A stretch of DNA of 18,523 nucleotides from Mucidula mucida. Taxonomy: Eukaryota > Basidiomycota > Agaricomycetes > Agaricales > Physalacriaceae. The DNA lies in the NCBI GenBank assembly GCA_015501055.1, contig JADNYV010000659.1:1-18523 (forward strand), in the 5' to 3' direction. Below, in pieces: positions 17,932-18,523 of this stretch. Positions within the stretch are counted from its first letter, which is position 1. Every line of letters starts with the position of its first letter. Both the position numbers and the translations under genes were made by a program. The notes under the pieces are model-generated. The model did not search any database and had not been told where the DNA came from. It saw only the letters and a program-made list of their open reading frames with translations.

Positions 17932-18523
17932 AGATGATAGAAGAAGCCTGATGTAGTAAGCCACCGTGAAAGATCATCTGTCGAGGAGAGTTCCTTAGGT
18001 ATGCCGACTTGTGACTTGTAATGGAGAGCAATCACATTGAGGCTTCGATGTCAGTTTTCGCTGTCAAGCATGAGGCGGAGAATCATCACGTTCTGAATGT
18101 ATACTCTCTCCTTCATGGTGGAAAGATTGGCGTTTTGATCAGTGCCAGCCGGAAGATTCCGAAGCACCGACAGTCCGTTACGTAACTCATCCAAACTATT
18201 CAACGAACCGCCACACAATAAGTCGTGTGTCGCGGATACCTGTGAATGGCGGCTCTAGCGTCGAAAAGGAATGCCCTCGGGATATCAATCCTTCTTAGAC
18301 TACTTTCTGCTATCGGTAATACACACCCGCGTCTTTGGAAAAGTCGACTCGGACGAGTATCCGGAGCACTTTCCTCATTGTAAGCGAAACTGGGAATGTC
18401 ATTTCTCTTAAATCTTCTTGGCCACAATCTCAGCCCATTGTAGAAAATGCAGACAAAGACATTACACCATTGTACAGCGCTGGAGAAACGCAATTTGCTG
18501 AAAGCGCGTCGCAGGGGGCTGCT
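17932..18523. other. Right end, no gene recognised
   Basis: A minus-strand frame of 97 codons (18200-18493) has no recognised motif and an unremarkable composition. The stretch is likely the upstream region of the seven-transmembrane gene, and possibly the edge of another gene beyond the window. Confidence 0.3.

Overview
The window looks like a piece of a basidiomycete fungal genome, most likely Agaricomycetes. The genes are split by many very short GT-AG introns (about 42-68 nt). The recognisable families fit this group: DUF6699, C-terminal MYND-finger proteins, F-box proteins with divergent tails, a small HRD kinase, a secreted M43 metalloprotease and a Ser-tailed seven-transmembrane protein. 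I saw nothing prokaryotic or viral, no rRNA or tRNA, and no CRISPR. Exon joins below were worked out by hand from splice consensus and frame; none is backed by transcripts.

Positions 1-14160 are a decaying, duplicated gene-family neighbourhood. A block made of a MYND-finger gene (minus strand), a DUF6699 gene (plus strand) and a further uncharacterised minus-strand gene occurs twice, at about 557-3860 and 8978-12790. Decay is complementary: copy 1 keeps an apparently intact MYND gene (557-1887) but has a frameshifted DUF6699 gene. Copy 2 has a MYND pseudogene but keeps a long DUF6699 reading frame (11427-12068). Copy 2 also carries about 1.2 kb between the two divergent genes that copy 1 lacks; it includes a telomere-repeat-like hairpin.

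Between the two copies is a tandem F-box family on the minus strand: one intact three-exon gene (3928-5211), one full-length paralogue with an in-frame TGA (5486-6727), and one broken first exon (8470-8739). The broken exon directly abuts the 5' end of a truncated kinase-like gene (7652-8399). A possible 60-residue spliced ORF (7387-7609, plus) sits between. All three F-box first exons, and an unrelated five-exon gene at 12956-14057, have ATCACGTG just upstream; three of the four also share a second box, ATGCCGGTT. This suggests a 5' regulatory module copied along with the family.

Positions 14200-18523 look like ordinary single-copy genes: a seven-exon secreted pappalysin-type (M43) metalloprotease (14951-16158, plus) with TATA and CT-rich promoter features, facing a four-exon seven-transmembrane protein (16522-17829, minus) with its own TATA-like element. 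No pathway links the genes. The accessory part reads as lineage-specific expansion and decay of ubiquitin/protein-interaction type families.
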